Positions 48,838 to 58,541 of a stretch of 64,000 nt of DNA are shown one piece after another; positions within the stretch are counted from its first letter, which is position 1; each line of letters starts with the position of its first letter. The DNA comes from Sipunculus nudus (taxonomy: Eukaryota > Annelida > Sipuncula > Golfingiida > Sipunculidae). The position numbers and the translations under genes are program-made. The stretch is taken from assembly GCA_026874595.1 (NCBI GenBank), contig CM049317.1, positions 39,578,401 through 39,642,400 on the forward strand, given 5' to 3'. The notes under the pieces were generated by a model. That model was not told the DNA's origin. It was given only the letters and a program-made list of their open reading frames with translations, and did not search any database.

Positions 48838-49830
48838 ATGGCACCAACAGGACAGAAGACATCATCAGATTCTACACCGTCAGGTAAAATAGACTGTTCA
48901 GTTATTCCCATGTTTTATGGAGATGGTGACACAGATGCAATTGACTGGCTCGACCGTTTTAACACCACGGCTGTCCTACTAGGCTGGACGAAACCGTCCG
49001 TAGAAGGTCTTAGAAGCGATCAGAGAGCTGAAATATTCTCCTTAAAACTAGCTCCAGGTAGTGTTGCCGCATCTTGGTATCATTCTCTACCTTTAGACAC
49101 GCGTAAAGACTTTACAAAACTAGCAGAAGCTTTTACACAACGTTTCGCGCGTAAGGGTCAGAGACTCGCTATTTTAAGAACTTTTAATACAAGAGTTTTT
49201 CAGTCCAACGAAACTGTTGATCATTACATTGATCACCTCCGTAATATGGGAGCGCAGCTCGGTAAATCTGAACAGGATATCATGGACGCCATTAAAATTG
49301 GGTTTCCCAGAGGAATCCAACAATACATAGACTTAAAAGACCCACAAAATCTTGAAGATTTGACAGAACTAGCTCGTAAGGCTGTTGAATTTCATCCCAT
49401 TACCAACTCGCCGATTCCACCACAACTTAATATGACGGAGCTGTGTGAAGAGATCAGCAATGCTGTTTGGCAGCGGGCCCCGTCGACCGCCACCGAAACT
49501 CCGCTGAGACGACCTCGCACACCATCACGTGAGCACACAGGAATGCGTTCCGCATCACCTGCAGCTGCACCCCCTCCCCTCTGGCGATCTCCGGGACCAC
49601 AACAACAACGCTCCACTCAAGGTTACAGACAACCCAGACGACCATTGCCAGGTAACAGTCAGCCACCTTTGCCGTGTCCACGGTGTGGTTATAATCATTG
49701 GGCTTATCTATGCAGATTTAAAAATGTTAGCTGTAATTTTTGTGGTGAAATAGGCCATTTGGCCCGTGTATGTCGCAACGCTAAAACTACTCCTAAAACT
49801 GTACGGTTTGATAGAGTAATGTTTAAATAG
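48838..49830 (+). CDS. gag: Gypsy Gag
   Basis: 330 residues from the ATG at 48838, the first ATG in the open frame. It makes the capsid-like shell that packages element RNA. The block FYGDGDTDAIDWLDRF through WYHSLPLDTRKDFTKLAEAF fits the Retrotrans_gag fold. A Pro/Arg-rich stretch follows, then two zinc knuckles: CPRCGYNHWAYLC (C-x2-C-x3-H-x4-C) and CNFCGEIGHLARVC (classical C-x2-C-x4-H-x4-C). It stops at TAG 49828-49830. The next codon is in the same frame as pol, which has no stop of its own in between. The splice-donor-like CAG|GTAAAA at about 48882 is a possible leader donor. Confidence 0.93.
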   Translation: MAPTGQKTSSDSTPSGKIDCSVIPMFYGDGDTDAIDWLDRFNTTAVLLGWTKPSVEGLRSDQRAEIFSLKLAPGSVAASWYHSLPLDTRKDFTKLAEAFTQRFARKGQRLAILRTFNTRVFQSNETVDHYIDHLRNMGAQLGKSEQDIMDAIKIGFPRGIQQYIDLKDPQNLEDLTELARKAVEFHPITNSPIPPQLNMTELCEEISNAVWQRAPSTATETPLRRPRTPSREHTGMRSASPAAAPPPLWRSPGPQQQRSTQGYRQPRRPLPGNSQPPLPCPRCGYNHWAYLCRFKNVSCNFCGEIGHLARVCRNAKTTPKTVRFDRVMFK

Positions 49831-52800
49831 GATATAACGCCTGATCCTGAACTGGACCGTAGCGCTTTAAAACAAAATTCTCCATCAATCAGTAGACATA
49901 ACCGTCCTCTGAACCAGGTCCTTAGAGACCCAGATATCAAATGTCCCCATATTTTAGTCAATCTTCAAAATAACAGATATAATAATTTGGTTACAGCTAC
50001 AGTTAATTCCCTTGAAGTCCAATGTTTATTAGACACGGGAGCTCAAGTCTCTTGTATTGATTGGCATACGATACAAAATCTAAACAACAGGGGTACTATT
50101 CCGATTAATCCAGTAAACATTTCATATGTAAAAGGGATCGGAAATATCCATGTTAAAGTTATGGGTCAGGTTGATTTAACTCTTAAATTGGGGGAATTCA
50201 GTACCACACATTCCTTTCTGGTCTTAACATATAGTAGTGTACCCATAATATTAGGTACGGATTATTTACAGAAGTACCAAGCCCAAATTGATTTTTCTCA
50301 TAATGTTCTCTCCTTAATGAATGGTAAATATCACATTCCACTGTGTAGTAAGGGACGGCCCTCTAATCACTCGTATCTCAGAGTTGCGATTAATACTACC
50401 TGTCAACCGCTCACAGAAACAATATTACCTGTTTATACTCCGGATCCATACTTCTCGGATACCATTGGACAGGTCATTCCTCTTAGCTTATTAAGAAAGT
50501 CGAAACGCTTAGCTGGGGCGTATAGCATCAATACCTTAACCAATTCAAAAACTGTCATGCGTGTTATGAATCCTTATACCAAACCAATTAAACTCTCACA
50601 GGGTTATCCAATTGCCTCATTCCGTTTACTTTCATCCACATCTGACGCATTCACCATTATCGATCGCCAAGTCAGTATGGACATTAATCAGGTTAGTGCT
50701 AGTAATACCAATGAGGATAACGAGAAGGAATATTATAAAATAGCCCAATCCTTAAACTTCAACTTAGAAGGAACAGAATTAAATGAACAGGAAAGATATA
50801 AATTACTGGCATTTTTAGGCTCAAATCGGGACATTTTTGCTACTAATATTACTGAATTAGGACGTACAAATGTATTCTCTCATTCAATCGATACTGGTGA
50901 TGAAACTCCCATTGGACTGGCCCCATACCGAGTAAGCCCCACTAAAAAGGCTGAAATAGATAGGCAAGTTAAGGAAATGCTCGATACAGGCATCATCCAA
51001 GAATCTACATCCTTATGGGAAGCTCCTGTTTTATTAGTTCCTAAGAAAAATGGACAATATAGATTTGCTGTGGATTATAGAAAATTAAATGCTATAACTA
51101 AGCCGGTAAGTCATCCTTTACCTCGAATTGAGGATGTTTTTGATAGTATGGGACAAGCAAAAGCGCGCATATTCTCTGTTCTAGATATGGCCTCTGGATT
51201 TTGGCAGATTCCAATGCACCCTGACTCTATTGACAAAACTGGATTTGTCACGCATTCAGGTACATATACCTGGAATGTTATGCCCTTCGGTCTTCGTAAT
51301 GCACCATCATCATTCTCTTTTACAGTTGGAACTATTTTAAAGGGTTTAAACTTTAAAAATGCTGTAGTATATGTTGATGATATACTTGTTTATAGTCGTA
51401 ATTTATCTGAACATCTCACTCATTTGTCTCAAGTTTTTACTAGACTACGACAAGCTAACTTAAAACTGAAACCTTCCAAATGTCATTTTGCCACTCCTAA
51501 GGTCAATTTTTTAGGTCACTATATCACAACTAGTGGTGTTGAAATGGACACAGCGAAGACACAAGCTGTTGCCACCTTTCCCCAACCTAAGAACCCTAAA
51601 CAAATGCGCAGTTTCTTAGGATTATGTAATTACTACAGAAAATTTGTTAAAGATTATTCAAAAATTGCTTACCCATTGACCAGATTATTGCATAAAGATA
51701 TTCCATTCAACTGGGATACTGCGTGCCAAAATGCTTTTACTAAGCTGAAACAGGCTCTGACTACGGAACCTATTGTTTTGGTGTATCCTGATTTTGACAA
51801 GGAATTCATTTTATATACTGATGCATCCGATTATGCTATTGGTTATATTTTGGGTCAAAAAGACGACCATGGCAAGGAGCGTGTTATTGCCTATGGTGGC
51901 CGAAATTTGAGAAATAACGAAACCAGATGGGGCATAACAGATAAAGAGTGTTTAGCTATTATAGAAGGTATTAAACATTACAATGTGTATCTTGCAAACG
52001 ACCGGCCATTCACAATCGTGACAGATCATAGGGCTCTGACTTATTTGGACTCCTGTAAAAATTCATCAGCAAGGCTCGCTCGCTGGGCTATGAAATTACA
52101 GCCATATAAATATACAATAGTATATAAGTCTGGAAAATCAAACGTTAATGCGGACGCTCTTTCAAGAAGAAATTATGATATTAGTTTACAACCCATATCT
52201 CGGAAGGACACCCGTGATGTGTCTAGTCTTAGTTTACTTTCTACACAGACTATTCCGGATCAGACATCTGATTTAGTTGAACATCGCTTCACTTATAGCT
52301 CTCAGATAATAACTCCTGAAATTAATCAATTACAAGAGTTGGCTCAAACCTCGCAAAATTACACGGACGCGACTCCACAACAGTTATTGGAACATCTTCT
52401 TCCTGAGATTACCCCGATACAGGAATTACAGGGTCAAGATGAGGATTTAATACCTATCATAAAATACCTTAGGAATAAAACTGACTTACCTGATAATCAA
52501 CGTTTAGCCAGAAACGTTATTTTAGAAAGTCAAAATTATTTTCTGGATAATATTATTCTATACCATCGTTATTATCCTCGTTCCAGCAGTAAACAAAAAA
52601 ATGCACCATATATTCAGTTAGTCATTCCCCATATCTTGCGTGATGATATTTTAAGATCTTATCATGATTCTTTGGCTGCTGGTTGTCATTTTGGTATTAA
52701 TTCTACCTACGAAGCCTTACGACAGAAGTACTACTGGCATTCTATGTATGCTGATATTACAAAATACATACGATCTTGTGACGCTTGTCAGGTTGCAAAA

Positions 52801-54051
52801 CGACATTTCCATGCAAGGGATGCACCACTTATTAATTACCCACTGTCCTCTGTGTTCTCTCGAGTCCATGTAGACGTCTGTGGCCCCCTGAAAACAACTC
52901 CAAAAGGATATAAATATGTTCTTGTCATGGTTGACAGTTTTTCAAAATGGGTAGAGGCTGTTCCATTACGAGAACAGAAGGCACAGTCTATCGCCAAGGC
53001 TATTTATAATACCTTTATTACCAGGTTTGGACCCCCGCATAGCCTCGTTTCGGATAGAGGTGCTAACTTTATGTCCCATTTGATTAAACAATTATGTAAA
53101 CTTTTTCAAATTACAAAAGTAGAAACAAGTGCTTACCACCCAGCCTCGAATGGTCAGGTGGAAGTTTATAACCGCACTTTAGTCCAATCACTTCGGACAT
53201 ATATAGAAGCGGATCAATCTAATTGGGCTGATTTAATTCCAAGCTTATTTATGGCTTTTCGTTTCAGACCTCAGGCACAACTTGATGGCTTTAGCCCATA
53301 TCAAATTTTGTTTGGTAAGAAACCAACACTTCCAATTGATGTGCAGTTGTTACCTGCACCTAAACTGTCCACGCCCGATCAGGCATACCTTGATTTATTA
53401 ACTACACGCCTGAAACAAATTAGGGAGATAGTAGCTGATATAACTTCTGAGACCAAGGATAAAATTAAACAGCCACATGATATAAAAGCATCTCAACCTG
53501 ATTTTCAGGTCGGTGATCGTGTTCTGTTAAAACGTATGGCCAAAACCCCAGGTCTTACGCCAAAATTACTCCCCAAATACTTAGGCCCATACTACATTGC
53601 AATAGCCAATTCTAATAATACGTATAAACTTATTGATTGCCGTACTAACAAAGCTTTACCCGCTTTTGTGCATAGTAATAGGTTTAAAAAATATTTTGAT
53701 CCCCAGGATCGTCCGACAAATCGTCGCGATTCCCCCGATCATCCCACCGATGATCCACCCTCGACCCGTGTAGATTCATCCCAGCGTGATACATCCCCTA
53801 GAGATCGTGCTATCTTGGATCCAGACAGTCCAGGTCGATCTCAAACTTCCCATGATGCATACGCTGCCGTCAATAGGCTTATGAAGTGTTCAAAACACCA
53901 AGGAAAGCATGTGTATTTCGTGAAATGGGAGGACAAATCACGGAAATCTTCCTGGGAATATGCTGACGATATTTCGCCCGCACTTATCCGTGAATTTCAC
54001 ATTAAACGAACAATGACCGGTCAGGTACGCAAATGTAAAAACAAACGTTAA
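49831..54051 (+). CDS. pol: Gypsy Pol: PR, RT, RNase H, integrase, chromodomain
   Basis: The frame is open from the codon after the gag UAG to 54051 (1406 codons), with no ATG needed near its start, so read-through is the likely route. Domains: aspartic protease LLDTGAQVS (Asp at 50032); reverse transcriptase with VDYRKLN and YVDD at 51370-51381; RNase H with YTDAS (Asp at 51820); integrase zinc site H52663, H52687, C52777, C52786; catalytic core D52873, D53053, E53161, giving D-x59-D-x35-E. A GPY/F-type module (GPYY, 53584) follows. The C-terminus at about 53860-54015 (VYFVKWEDKSRKSSWEYADD) is a chromodomain, which in related elements steers integration. All catalytic residues I checked are present. 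It functions in cytoplasmic particles and the nucleus. Confidence 0.96.
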   Translation, partial: DITPDPELDRSALKQNSPSISRHNRPLNQVLRDPDIKCPHILVNLQNNRYNNLVTATVNSLEVQCLLDTGAQVSCIDWHTIQNLNNRGTIPINPVNISYVKGIGNIHVKVMGQVDLTLKLGEFSTTHSFLVLTYSSVPIILGTDYLQKYQAQIDFSHNVLSLMNGKYHIPLCSKGRPSNHSYLRVAINTTCQPLTETILPVYTPDPYFSDTIGQVIPLSLLRKSKRLAGAYSINTLTNSKTVMRVMNPYTKPIKLSQGYPIASFRLLSSTSDAFTIIDRQVSMDINQVSASNTNEDNEKEYYKIAQSLNFNLEGTELNEQERYKLLAFLGSNRDIFATNITELGRTNVFSHSIDTGDETPIGLAPYRVSPTKKAEIDRQVKEMLDTGIIQESTSLWEAPVLLVPKKNGQYRFAVDYRKLNAITKPVSHPLPRIEDVFDSMGQAKARIFSVLDMASGFWQIPMHPDSIDKTGFVTHSGTYTWNVMPFGLRNAPSSFSFTVGTILKGLNFKNAVVYVDDILVYSRNLSEHLTHLSQVFTRLRQANLKLKPSKCHFATPKVNFLGHYITTSGVEMDTAKTQAVATFPQPKNPKQMRSFLGLCNYYRKFVKDYSKIAYPLTRLLHKDIPFNWDTACQNAFTKLKQALTTEPIVLVYPDFDKEFILYTDASDYAIGYILGQKDDHGKERVIAYGGRNLRNNETRWGITDKECLAIIEGIKHYNVYLANDRPFTIVTDHRALTYLDSCKNSSARLARWAMKLQPYKYTIVYKSGKSNVNADALSRRNYDISLQPISRKDTRDVSSLSLLSTQTIPDQTSDLVEHRFTYSSQIITPEINQLQELAQTSQNYTDATPQQLLEHLLPEITPIQELQGQDEDLIPIIKYLRNKTDLPDNQRLARNVILESQNYFLDNIILYHRYYPRSSSKQKNAPYIQLVIPHILRDDILRSYHDSLAAGCHFGINSTYEALRQKYYWHSMYADITKYIRSCDACQVAKRHFHARDAPLINYPLSSVFSRVHVDVCGPLKTTPKGYKYVLVMVDSFSKWVEAVPLREQKAQSIAKAIYNTFITRFGPPHSLVSDRGANFMSHLIKQLCKLFQITKVETSAYHPASNGQVEVYNRTLVQSLRTYIEADQSNWADLIPSLFMAFRFRPQAQLDGFSPYQILFGKKPTLPIDVQLLPAPKLSTPDQAYLDLLTTRLKQIREIVADITSETKDKIKQPHDIKASQPDFQVGDRVLLKRMAKTPGLTPKLLPKYLGPYYIAIANSNNTYKLIDCRTNKALPAFVHSNRFKKYFDPQDRPTNRRDSPDHPTDDPPSTRVDSSQRDTSPRDRAILDPDSPGRSQTSHDAYAAVNRLMKCSKHQGKHVYFVKWEDKSRKSSWEYADDISPALIREFHIKRTMTGQVRKCKNKR

Positions 54052-54284
54052 ATACACTGACTGTACTCACCCGTATATAGACCCTAATAGTGAGATGACG
54101 AGGATATCATCCGTTCATTTTCATATATTATATCATCACTCTGCAGATGTGTTGGTCTTACACATAAATAGCTAGCAATAAAATTACCATCTTAAATCCT
54201 TAAGGTTAAGATCAATACACACATTTGTTGAGAGATTTACTATTCTCATATGTCATTCCTCATACTTATTCATCCATTCCTTGT

Positions 54285-54294
54285 CCCCTTACAG
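54285..54294 (+). promoter_or_regulatory. Candidate 3' splice site before ORF3
   Basis: The pyrimidine tract CATTCCTTGTCCCCTTACAG ends at 54294, three bases before the ATG of ORF3 at 54298. It could make a spliced subgenomic RNA. A donor is not proven. Confidence 0.45.
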
Positions 54295-54297
54295 AAA

Positions 54298-54777
54298 ATG
54301 GGCATCACACGGGAAGAAATACATTCCACTTACCTGTGCTATCAATTGATTATTAGCTGGCATGGCAACCCTGTTGTTTCCACTCGTATGATTAACAATG
54401 ACACAGTCCCCATACCTCAGCACGTTTATATATCGTTTTGGCAATCATGGCAATTAAAACGCATGTTGCGTCACGAACTTCCTATTACGATTCTTACGAT
54501 GACACATCACGGCGTAGTGTATTTGGTTAACTCGTGTCCTACACGGGAGGACCCCACTTCCTATGAAATGGACGTAGACAATAAAGTCGCTACAAATCCA
54601 TTAAAAGTTCCGGGTCAGGCACTCAAAACAGCAATGTTTCCTGCTGTACTTCCGTTCATGGCATCGTTGTCCACGATGTCCATGAAGGATAATACAACGC
54701 ATGCTACGTTGTATCCACTATCTGATAATGTATCATTAGATGGTGCAATATCACGTTTAGGTTATTTACTTATGTAG
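54298..54777 (+). CDS. Gypsy ORF3, unknown function
   Basis: 159 residues from the ATG at 54298. An upstream in-frame ATG at 54250 would add 16 residues, but the splice-like site between them argues for 54298. It occupies the env/ORF3 place between pol and the 3' LTR. I see no signal peptide, transmembrane anchor, furin-type site or zinc motif. The centre has hydrophobic runs (AMFPAVLPFMASLSTMSM). It does not resemble a known envelope. Its openness in a young element suggests it may be kept by selection, but a chance ORF is possible. Confidence 0.55.
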   Translation: MGITREEIHSTYLCYQLIISWHGNPVVSTRMINNDTVPIPQHVYISFWQSWQLKRMLRHELPITILTMTHHGVVYLVNSCPTREDPTSYEMDVDNKVATNPLKVPGQALKTAMFPAVLPFMASLSTMSMKDNTTHATLYPLSDNVSLDGAISRLGYLLM

Positions 54778-55635
54778 CGTCAATTTAGAAAATTGTCGCT
54801 ATATGTATATGTATATATATCTTTGTTATATGATACTGTCTTTTATGATATTTCTTGATAATACATGACATAGGTAGCATTAATCTTGTTGTTACGATTG
54901 TACATATGCTTATTCTTATTGTTCCTTAATACGTGCATATTGAAAAAAAAAAAAAAACAATGAAAAAAAATGTACAAAAGCTTTAAAATCACTAAAGTTG
55001 CAAATAAGCCATGCATATATCTGTATACTTATTATCCCTTATCATTATATCTTATGTGTAGTTAATCATCACTATATACCATGTGTAGATCTCATTGATG
55101 TATATTTATCCTGCATTATATTCTTATCATATTATGTATATTGATCTTTTCATATGTATATTTAAATATATATATCTATATATGTATTTCCTTGTGATTG
55201 TACCTTCATGAAACTTATTGAATATTATCATACAATTAAGGGACAACTATTTTACCTTCTTGCTGTGTTACGATAAGATGTACTCCAACACACACACAAA
55301 AATATATAAAAACAAAACAAAAAAACCAACTAGCATACTAGAGATAGCTACTAGTATATTGTATTATCCATGTTTCCTGATACTATATTGATGCTTATGG
55401 ATTGTACTGACGCTGCAGCCAGTACTTTGATGCGATTTTTCATGTTATACTATTGATACTTCTTGTATTTTATATATGTCTATCGTTATGATCATTATTG
55501 TTATTATACATATATTCACCGATTTATCCTATTATTCTTGCTTACATTGTTCTAATGTTGTACACTACGTCCCCGCTGTGTTGTTCATCTTACTGTGTAT
55601 TTGACCCGGAGTTCAAATTTTGAGCCCCAGGGATA
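54778..55635. other. Gypsy 3' noncoding region
   Basis: 858 bp of AT-rich sequence with A-runs (54944-54958, 55300-55324) and no ORF. The end (CCAGGGATA, 55627-55635) is only a weak polypurine tract. Confidence 0.6.
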
Positions 55636-56554
55636 TGTTATGTGGTAAGAGGTTTTAATATCTATTATAATTAATTACTGATTTTAACGCAATATTTTGG
55701 TACACATAAGATCAGTTACCAGTTCAGCAGATGGAAAGACAGATAGAGCGACAGAGAGAAATGATAATAGCCTAAATTGGTGTACCAACGCATTGTCTAC
55801 CATTGTAAGACAGGTGTTTGGATTCCGATCTCCATATGTCGGTTAGCATATAGGTTTAGAAAAGAAGCTGATAAATGAGTATTTTAATGGACATAAATTC
55901 TGAATGCAGACAACCAGTGATTACTATAGACTGGTATAATTGTTATAGCCATGTGAATGTAAACTTAATCAAGTAAGCCAAAATAGATTCTGTTATTATA
56001 GGCATCAGCAGAAGCCAGGTTTAGATCTGGATGACAGTGTAAAATGATATAAAAGTCAAAGGTACGGTGAATACCGGCCTGCGCATGAGGCAGTAATTTA
56101 GGACAGGAAAACTGTACCAAAAGTGAGTCAGTAAGTAGCTGGGTCACACAGAATTGATCAGGAGACAAATATGTACCCTGAATATATCAATATCAGGAAT
56201 ATAATGATATTACATGAGTTTTAGGTAAAACAAGGAAAAAGTTTGTGCGTAGGCGAAAGCCGAAGCCATATATGGTTATCTAAACATTCAGGTATGTCAT
56301 AATGACACATATCCAATATCCAATAGAAAAAGTGTAAGATGATGTAAAGGTTGGTGATGTAGTAATACTGATACAAAATCCTGTGTTGGGCTGGGAACTG
56401 GCAGACAGACCCACGCCATCATCAACATGTAAACCGAGACAACTGGAAATAAAACAGCACAATATCCAACTTGGACTGTCTCAGTTATTCACCTGACGCG
56501 CCGTGTGACTGTGTTATGGCCAGGGAAGAACTCCCCTAATTCCCCGTTGTAACA
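55636..56554 (+). repeat. Gypsy 3' LTR
   Basis: 919 bp, TGTTATGTGG to TTGTAACA, under 1% different from the 5' LTR. It is followed by the target duplicate TGTG. The ORFs seen in both LTRs on the minus strand are identical only because the LTRs are. Confidence 0.95.
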
Positions 56555-57006
56555 TGTGTACCCATGCCAGAATTTCAGCAGTGATGTTTGTGTAATTGTT
56601 TCTTATTCAAAATGTTTGGTACCTGCATTGTTCATGTACATGAGAATTAATGGTCCATCGAAGCATTATATATTATATTGTATTTCCCAATGCACAGGTT
56701 CGCATTAGCCGTTTCAAATTAAAAAATTATGACACTAAAAGATATTGTCTCAACAAAATAAATGAATCAAAAGATATAACAATAAGAAATCTAAAGGATT
56801 CATGCAAATATTTATGACAACTATATAATATAGGCCCTATACATGAGCAGTATTTATCGATAATAATCACGGCTCAAGAAGGTTAAATATAATGAACATT
56901 GGTTGTCTCGAACACCGGTTGTGTCGAAGTTAATTCACCAGTCCCTTCGACACAACGAGGTTTTACTGTATAATAGCTGAGTGCCGTGACCCATGGGTCC
57001 CTTGTT

Positions 57007-57714
57007 AGTCCATTCACAATCAGCTGTGCGCCATGGCCCACTTGTTCTAGTTTCCTATAAGTCCAAGGAAATTTTTCATTTGGTGAGGGCATACATTTCC
57101 TTGTACATGGATCTGTCCAGTGTCTAGGCTAATTTCCTTTTAAGCTCAGCTAACTGAAAGTCATGTAAGCTATAGGGATTTTCAACTATAAGTCATCTAA
57201 TCTATAGTGGCGTTCAACTATAAGTCATCTAACCAGTAGTGGTGTTCAACTGGTGTCATCTGTCTTCTGTTAAACAGGCACCTTTCAACACCATCAGCCA
57301 ACATTTTTAGTGAACTTATGTGAATGTGTGGCAGCATACTAACATTATAGTCTCAGTTATTAGCGCAGATTCATGCAATCGTTCATAGATAATGTCATGG
57401 GCTGATCCAGGATTTAGGAATAGGAGGGGTCTAACCCAGGAAGACTAATGACAAAAACCTAAGAAAGGTCCTCAGGTCCAGAAAAAAAGAGGGAAGGGTC
57501 CTGGCTGCAAAATTGGTCTGAGACCCTTTAAAAAAAAGTTGTGGGGGCTGAAAAGGGGGGGGGGGGTCTGGACCTCCTACCCCCTGGATCTGCTTCTGAA
57601 TGTTGAAAATACCCTTGTGCAAACATTCATTATCTCAGCTTTGACCTAAGACTATCAATTCATCGGTTATGAATACTATCCTTGCAAACTATATGTTTTA
57701 CAGGAAATTCGCTA
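57007..57714. other. Intronic mix of A termini and unclassified sequence
   Basis: A further family A 3' tip (ATCAGCTGTGCGCCATGGCC then CACTTGTT) ends at about 57047. A 5' A-like tip (TAAGCTCAGCTAACTGAAAG) lies at 57140. Repeats of AACTATAAGTCATCTAA occur at 57185-57235. A B-like start (TTTTTAGTGAACTTATGTG) lies at 57305. G-runs occur at 57551-57568. No gene. Confidence 0.45.
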
Positions 57715-58150
57715 ATTAAGGCCCTGCTTGAAAAGCAGGTGCCCTAAATAAATCACCCTGGCCATCCACATATCTATCCATCCGTCCTCAAATTTGCTTC
57801 CAGATGATAATTCCAGTTTGATTTGACATATGTATTTCAAACTCAAGCACAAAAGCAAGAATTTAGGATCATGAGGTCAAAGGCCAAGGTCAAAAGTCCC
57901 ACTTCGTTTAAAAGCTTGTGGATGCATTTAAAGCCAAACTCTTCATTCTGAACCTTCCATCTTCTACATATGGTTCCCCTGCCGTTAGGGGATGATCCTT
58001 TTTTGATTTTGGGGTCACAGGTTCTAAGCTCAAGGTCACAGGGCCAGTTCACTCATAGATTAGCGTATGGATGATAACTGCAGTTTCATTTGACAGATTT
58101 ATTCAAACTTGATATATTAATGAACCACTACTAAAGTAAGAATCGTTTTG
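57715..58150 (+). repeat. Hairpin-headed repeat with A3-like interior
   Basis: GGCCCTGCTTGAAAAGCAGG at 57720-57739 is a hairpin (CCTGCTT, GAA, AAGCAGG) that resembles the hairpin heads of families C and D. The following sequence (TTCCAGATGATAATTCC; AGGTCAAAGGCCAAGGTCAA) matches A3 interior. No ORF. Confidence 0.45.
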
Positions 58151-58541
58151 ATATCAGGGTCACAGATCCCACTTCTTCAAAAAGATTGGTTCATTGTTAG
58201 CCTGTCTAAATCAGAATCATGAATGGAACTGTGAGAGTTGTCTTGACCTTAGCTCTTTTTCAGAAGGAAAATTTGATTTTTCTGATCATCAATTTTTCTG
58301 AAGATCCAGGATAACTTCTGTGCCCAAAACTGGTATTGCCACCTAAAGTGCACTCCCATCACATCCTCTTGAAATAGAGTTAGCAGCATTATTAAAAACC
58401 AGTTGATGTTTTGATGCAAACTGATGTGTATGGGAGGTCTGAGCCTGCTCCTGGGCAACTTTATCAGTTTAACAGGACTTGCAGCCCTATCTATGTTAAG
58501 TAGATATGTCTGAGCAGCCTCATGGGCAGCTTTATCAATGC
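58151..58541. other. Intronic sequence, nothing recognised
   Basis: No exon, ORF family or repeat family could be matched. The minus-strand ORF at 58249-58566 runs into the satellite and has no known domain. Confidence 0.35.

Larger units (their letters stand above)
47863..56554 (+). mobile_element. Near-intact Ty3/gypsy retrotransposon, 8.7 kb
   Basis: The order is LTR, gag, pol (PR-RT-RH-IN-chromodomain), a third ORF, a long noncoding 3' region, LTR. The integrase downstream of RT/RNase H makes it Ty3/gypsy and not Ty1/copia. The chromodomain suggests a chromovirus-like lineage. The LTRs are nearly identical and gag and pol are open, so it is young. It is in the same orientation as the TANC gene, inside its last intron. 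Confidence 0.95.
43709..56708 (+). mobile_element. Family B element, copy 4, split by A3 and gypsy
   Basis: TTTTTAGCGAACCTGTGAGC at 43709, GGTGGCGCCACCT at 44182, and interior collinear with copy 5 through 46296. It resumes at 56555 (TGTGTACCCATGCCAG) and reaches CACAGGTTCGCATTAG at 56708. There the normal palindrome and CTTGTT are missing, so the 3' tip is lost. The interruptions are an A3 element (46297-47852) and the gypsy retrotransposon. Confidence 0.65.
42898..56968. mobile_element. Pogo/Tigger-like transposon, split by nested elements
   Basis: It starts CAGTAAAACCTTGTTGTGTC and ends GACACAACGAGGTTTTACTG, an imperfect terminal inverted repeat. It is flanked by TA at 42896-42897 and 56969-56970. 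CAGT-starting termini with TA duplication are typical of pogo/Tigger elements. Its own sequence is 42898-43708 plus about 56709-56968, near 1.07 kb. The rest is nested B and gypsy. A TATATAAAGG box at 43501-43510 precedes a short ORF at 43603 that is cut off by a CT microsatellite and the B element. No complete transposase remains. Confidence 0.7.
28316..57006 (+). mobile_element. Outer family A element, 28.7 kb with nested insertions
   Basis: It starts TTTTTAGCTCAGCTGACCAT at 28316. I follow its interior through 29582, then at 42399-42897 (AAAATTATATTTGGCACAAT onward), and finally at 56969-57006 (TAATAGCTGAGTGCCGTGAC, then CCCTTGTT). The order of these pieces matches the less interrupted A copy at 33900-35103. 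The gaps are filled by an A element, a C element and a pogo-like transposon. Own sequence is about 1.8 kb. The reconstruction is by eye. Confidence 0.6.

Noticed and set aside
49987-49989. Separate start for pol at 49987
   Set aside because: The codon is TTG and the frame is open upstream to the gag stop, so it is not a real initiation site.
52664-52873. 69-residue ORF inside pol
   Set aside because: Out-of-frame shadow of the integrase coding region.
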